From JACOZG01 sp964564105 (GTDB lineage: Bacteria > Patescibacteriota > Minisyncoccia > Phycocordibacterales > JACOZG01), in contig CAZLZS010000022.1 in assembly GCA_964564105.1 (NCBI GenBank), positions 1 to 6,056 of the forward strand: 6,056 nucleotides of DNA, read 5' to 3'. Shown piece after piece: positions 5,174 to 6,056 of this stretch (its first letter is position 1; each line of letters begins with the position of its first letter). A program made the position numbers and the translations under genes. The notes beneath the pieces are model-generated. The model had not been told where the DNA came from. It made no database searches and was given only the letters and a program-made list of their open reading frames with translations.

Positions 5174-5208
5174 TTTCGTATTTCGAATTTCGTACTTCGT
5201 ACTTCGTA
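5174..5208. repeat. Period-7 tandem repeat array, livH side of the four-helix gene
   Basis: Five contiguous 7-base units on the minus strand with consensus TACGAA followed by G or A (first unit TACGAAG at 5208-5202, last TACGAAA at 5180-5174). One unit, TTCGAAA, differs and creates the AAATTCGAAAT shared in inverted orientation with the other array. The array begins 1 base after the livH TAA and ends 5 bases before the four-helix start codon. Confidence 0.85.
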
Positions 5209-5209
5209 T

Positions 5210-6056
5210 TTATCGACGCAAAATTCCCTGCGGGCGGAAAATGAGGAAGACGATTAAAAGGGCAAACGCGATCGCGTCCTTCCATTCACCAGAAATCTGC
5301 CAGATGCCGAAATTCTCCACCGCACCTAAGAGAAACCCGCCGAGCACGGCGCCCGAGGCCGTGCCGAGACCGCCAATAATGGCCGCGATCACGCCCTTGA
5401 GAAGTAGTGCCAGACCTATGGTTGGCTCAAGACCAGTGTCAAAACCAACGAGAATGCCGGCGAGTCCAGCGATGGCGCCAGCGACCAGAACCACCGCGCT
5501 CGTAATCCGCTCAACATTCAAACCGGTTATTCGCGCCACCTCGGCGTCATCGGCCACGGCCTCGATTGATTTGCCGAGCCGCGTTCGTTTAAGCAGGTAA
5601 AACGCCGCGAGCGCGAGGAGCGCCGCGGCCAAAATAACGAGTTGGGTGACGGTGTAGACGCCGCCGGCGATCTCCACCACGGTCGAGGCGCCGGCGGCAA
5701 GCGGCCGGAACTGGCTGGAAAAGAGAATGGCCAGGACCGCCTGCAAAACCGTCATCACTCCGAGCGCGGCCACAAGCATTACCAGATTGGAGGCCCGGCG
5801 CGCCCGGAGCGGCCGGTAAATTAAGAGGTTAATCAGCCAGGCCAGTCCGGCGGCAATCGCAATACCAAGCGGAATCGTCAACCACAACTTCAGACCGGCA
5901 AAATGGGTGAGGGCGTAAACCGCGTAGCCACCGCCGGCGGCAATCGTGCCGTAACTTAAATCAAAAAACTTGACTGCCCGATAGAGAAAATTAAAACCGA
6001 GCGCGAGGAGCGCATACAACGCGCCGGCAATGACGCTGTTCGCGACAAGCTGAGGA
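5210..6056 (-). CDS. livH: HAAT-family ABC importer permease LivH, partial (5' end off the window)
   Basis: Membrane channel subunit that pairs with LivM. The open frame runs to the window edge, and residues upstream of a possible TTG at 6019 (PQLVANSVIAGALYALLALG) still match the first helix of LivH. The true start is therefore outside the window, and the TTG is not the start. Family landmarks are FNFLYRAVKFFDLSYGTIAA, YRPLRARRASNLVMLVAALG, the cytoplasmic ATPase-contact loop TRLGKSIEAVADDAEVARI, GGLGTASGAVLGGFLLGAVE, and the C-terminus FRPQGILRR, which is a normal LivH end. At least 281 residues are present. It is GC-rich: I count 42 G+C in bases 5341-5400. It is the most upstream liv gene visible, and its promoter is not in the window. 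Confidence 0.95.
   Translation of the reverse strand, partial: PQLVANSVIAGALYALLALGFNFLYRAVKFFDLSYGTIAAGGGYAVYALTHFAGLKLWLTIPLGIAIAAGLAWLINLLIYRPLRARRASNLVMLVAALGVMTVLQAVLAILFSSQFRPLAAGASTVVEIAGGVYTVTQLVILAAALLALAAFYLLKRTRLGKSIEAVADDAEVARITGLNVERITSAVVLVAGAIAGLAGILVGFDTGLEPTIGLALLLKGVIAAIIGGLGTASGAVLGGFLLGAVENFGIWQISGEWKDAIAFALLIVFLIFRPQGILRR

Larger units (their letters stand above)
4749..5208 (-). other. Candidate inverted-repeat-bounded four-helix-protein cassette
   Basis: The whole livH-livM gap consists of one four-helix-bundle gene flanked by heptamer arrays in opposite orientation. Matching inverted segments are AAATTCGAAAT (4749-4759 plus strand; 5180-5190 minus strand) and GAAACAAA (4776-4783 plus; 5170-5177 minus). 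The left copy has exactly 14 extra bases (two units) between the two. The arrays begin 1 base after the livH stop and end 4 bases before the livM start, as if inserted into a tight gene junction. TTAT occurs at both outer edges (4744-4747 and 5210-5213), but that is too short and AT-rich to count as a target duplication. Mobility is inferred, not shown. Confidence 0.4.

Noticed and set aside
4749..5208. Diversity-generating retroelement (Avd-like protein next to repeats)
   Set aside because: No reverse transcriptase, template repeat or variable-region target is present in the window; only the Avd-like fold is suggestive.
4749..5208. CRISPR array
   Set aside because: The repeats are 7 bases long and contiguous, without spacers.
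4744..5213. TTAT on both sides of the four-helix cassette as a target-site duplication
   Set aside because: Four A/T bases are expected by chance in such AT-rich flanks, and they overlap the livH stop and livM start.
5169..5285. Longer N-terminus of the four-helix protein, starting at an ATG at 5285
   Set aside because: The extra 39 codons run through the 3' end of livH and the heptamer array, and family members have the length given by the ATG at 5168.
6017..6019. TTG as the livH start codon
   Set aside because: The frame remains open to the window edge with residues matching the first LivH helix, so the real start is upstream of the window.

Overview
All genes in this window lie on the minus strand, so the biological order runs from base 6056 down to base 1. 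The backbone is a complete set of genes for a HAAT-type (branched-chain amino acid family) ABC importer. In transcription order these are livH (permease, cut by the window edge), livM (permease), livK (substrate-binding protein), livG (ATPase) and livF (ATPase). livK, livG and livF are tightly packed: TAA directly abuts ATG between livK and livG, and livG and livF share a 4-base ATGA overlap.

The operon is interrupted and followed by small accessory genes. Between livH and livM is a gene for a 117-residue four-helix-bundle protein (23S rRNA intervening-sequence protein / Avd-like family). Heptamer-repeat arrays in inverted orientation flank it, and together they fill the whole livH-livM gap. 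Between livM and livK is a type II toxin-antitoxin pair (RelB/DinJ-like antitoxin, RelE/YafQ-like toxin), followed by a third period-7 repeat tract. Downstream of livF is a mazE-mazF pair with its own promoter, which looks leaderless. The mazF reading frame ends about 30 codons early.

Two further oddities sit inside the importer genes. livG carries a perfect 13-bp inverted repeat within its first 27 codons, coding for an N-terminal extension not expected in LivG. livK is clearly more AT-rich than the other liv genes and has a possible promoter whose spacer contains a run of seven G.

Organism: a bacterium with standard use of TGA as stop, few Shine-Dalgarno sites, a substrate-binding protein with an N-terminal hydrophobic anchor but no lipobox cysteine, several toxin-antitoxin genes and a four-helix-bundle gene among AT-rich repeats. 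I infer a Patescibacteria/CPR genome, probably Parcubacteria-like, with moderate confidence. No rRNA, tRNA, CRISPR, transposase or reverse transcriptase is visible.

How the parts work together: LivK would capture a small substrate outside the membrane, LivH and LivM form the channel, and LivG and LivF hydrolyse ATP to drive import. The toxin-antitoxin pairs and the four-helix cassette look like insertions into or next to the operon, not parts of the transport function. The best candidate for something undescribed is the inverted-repeat-bounded four-helix cassette, followed by the palindrome fused into the start of livG.
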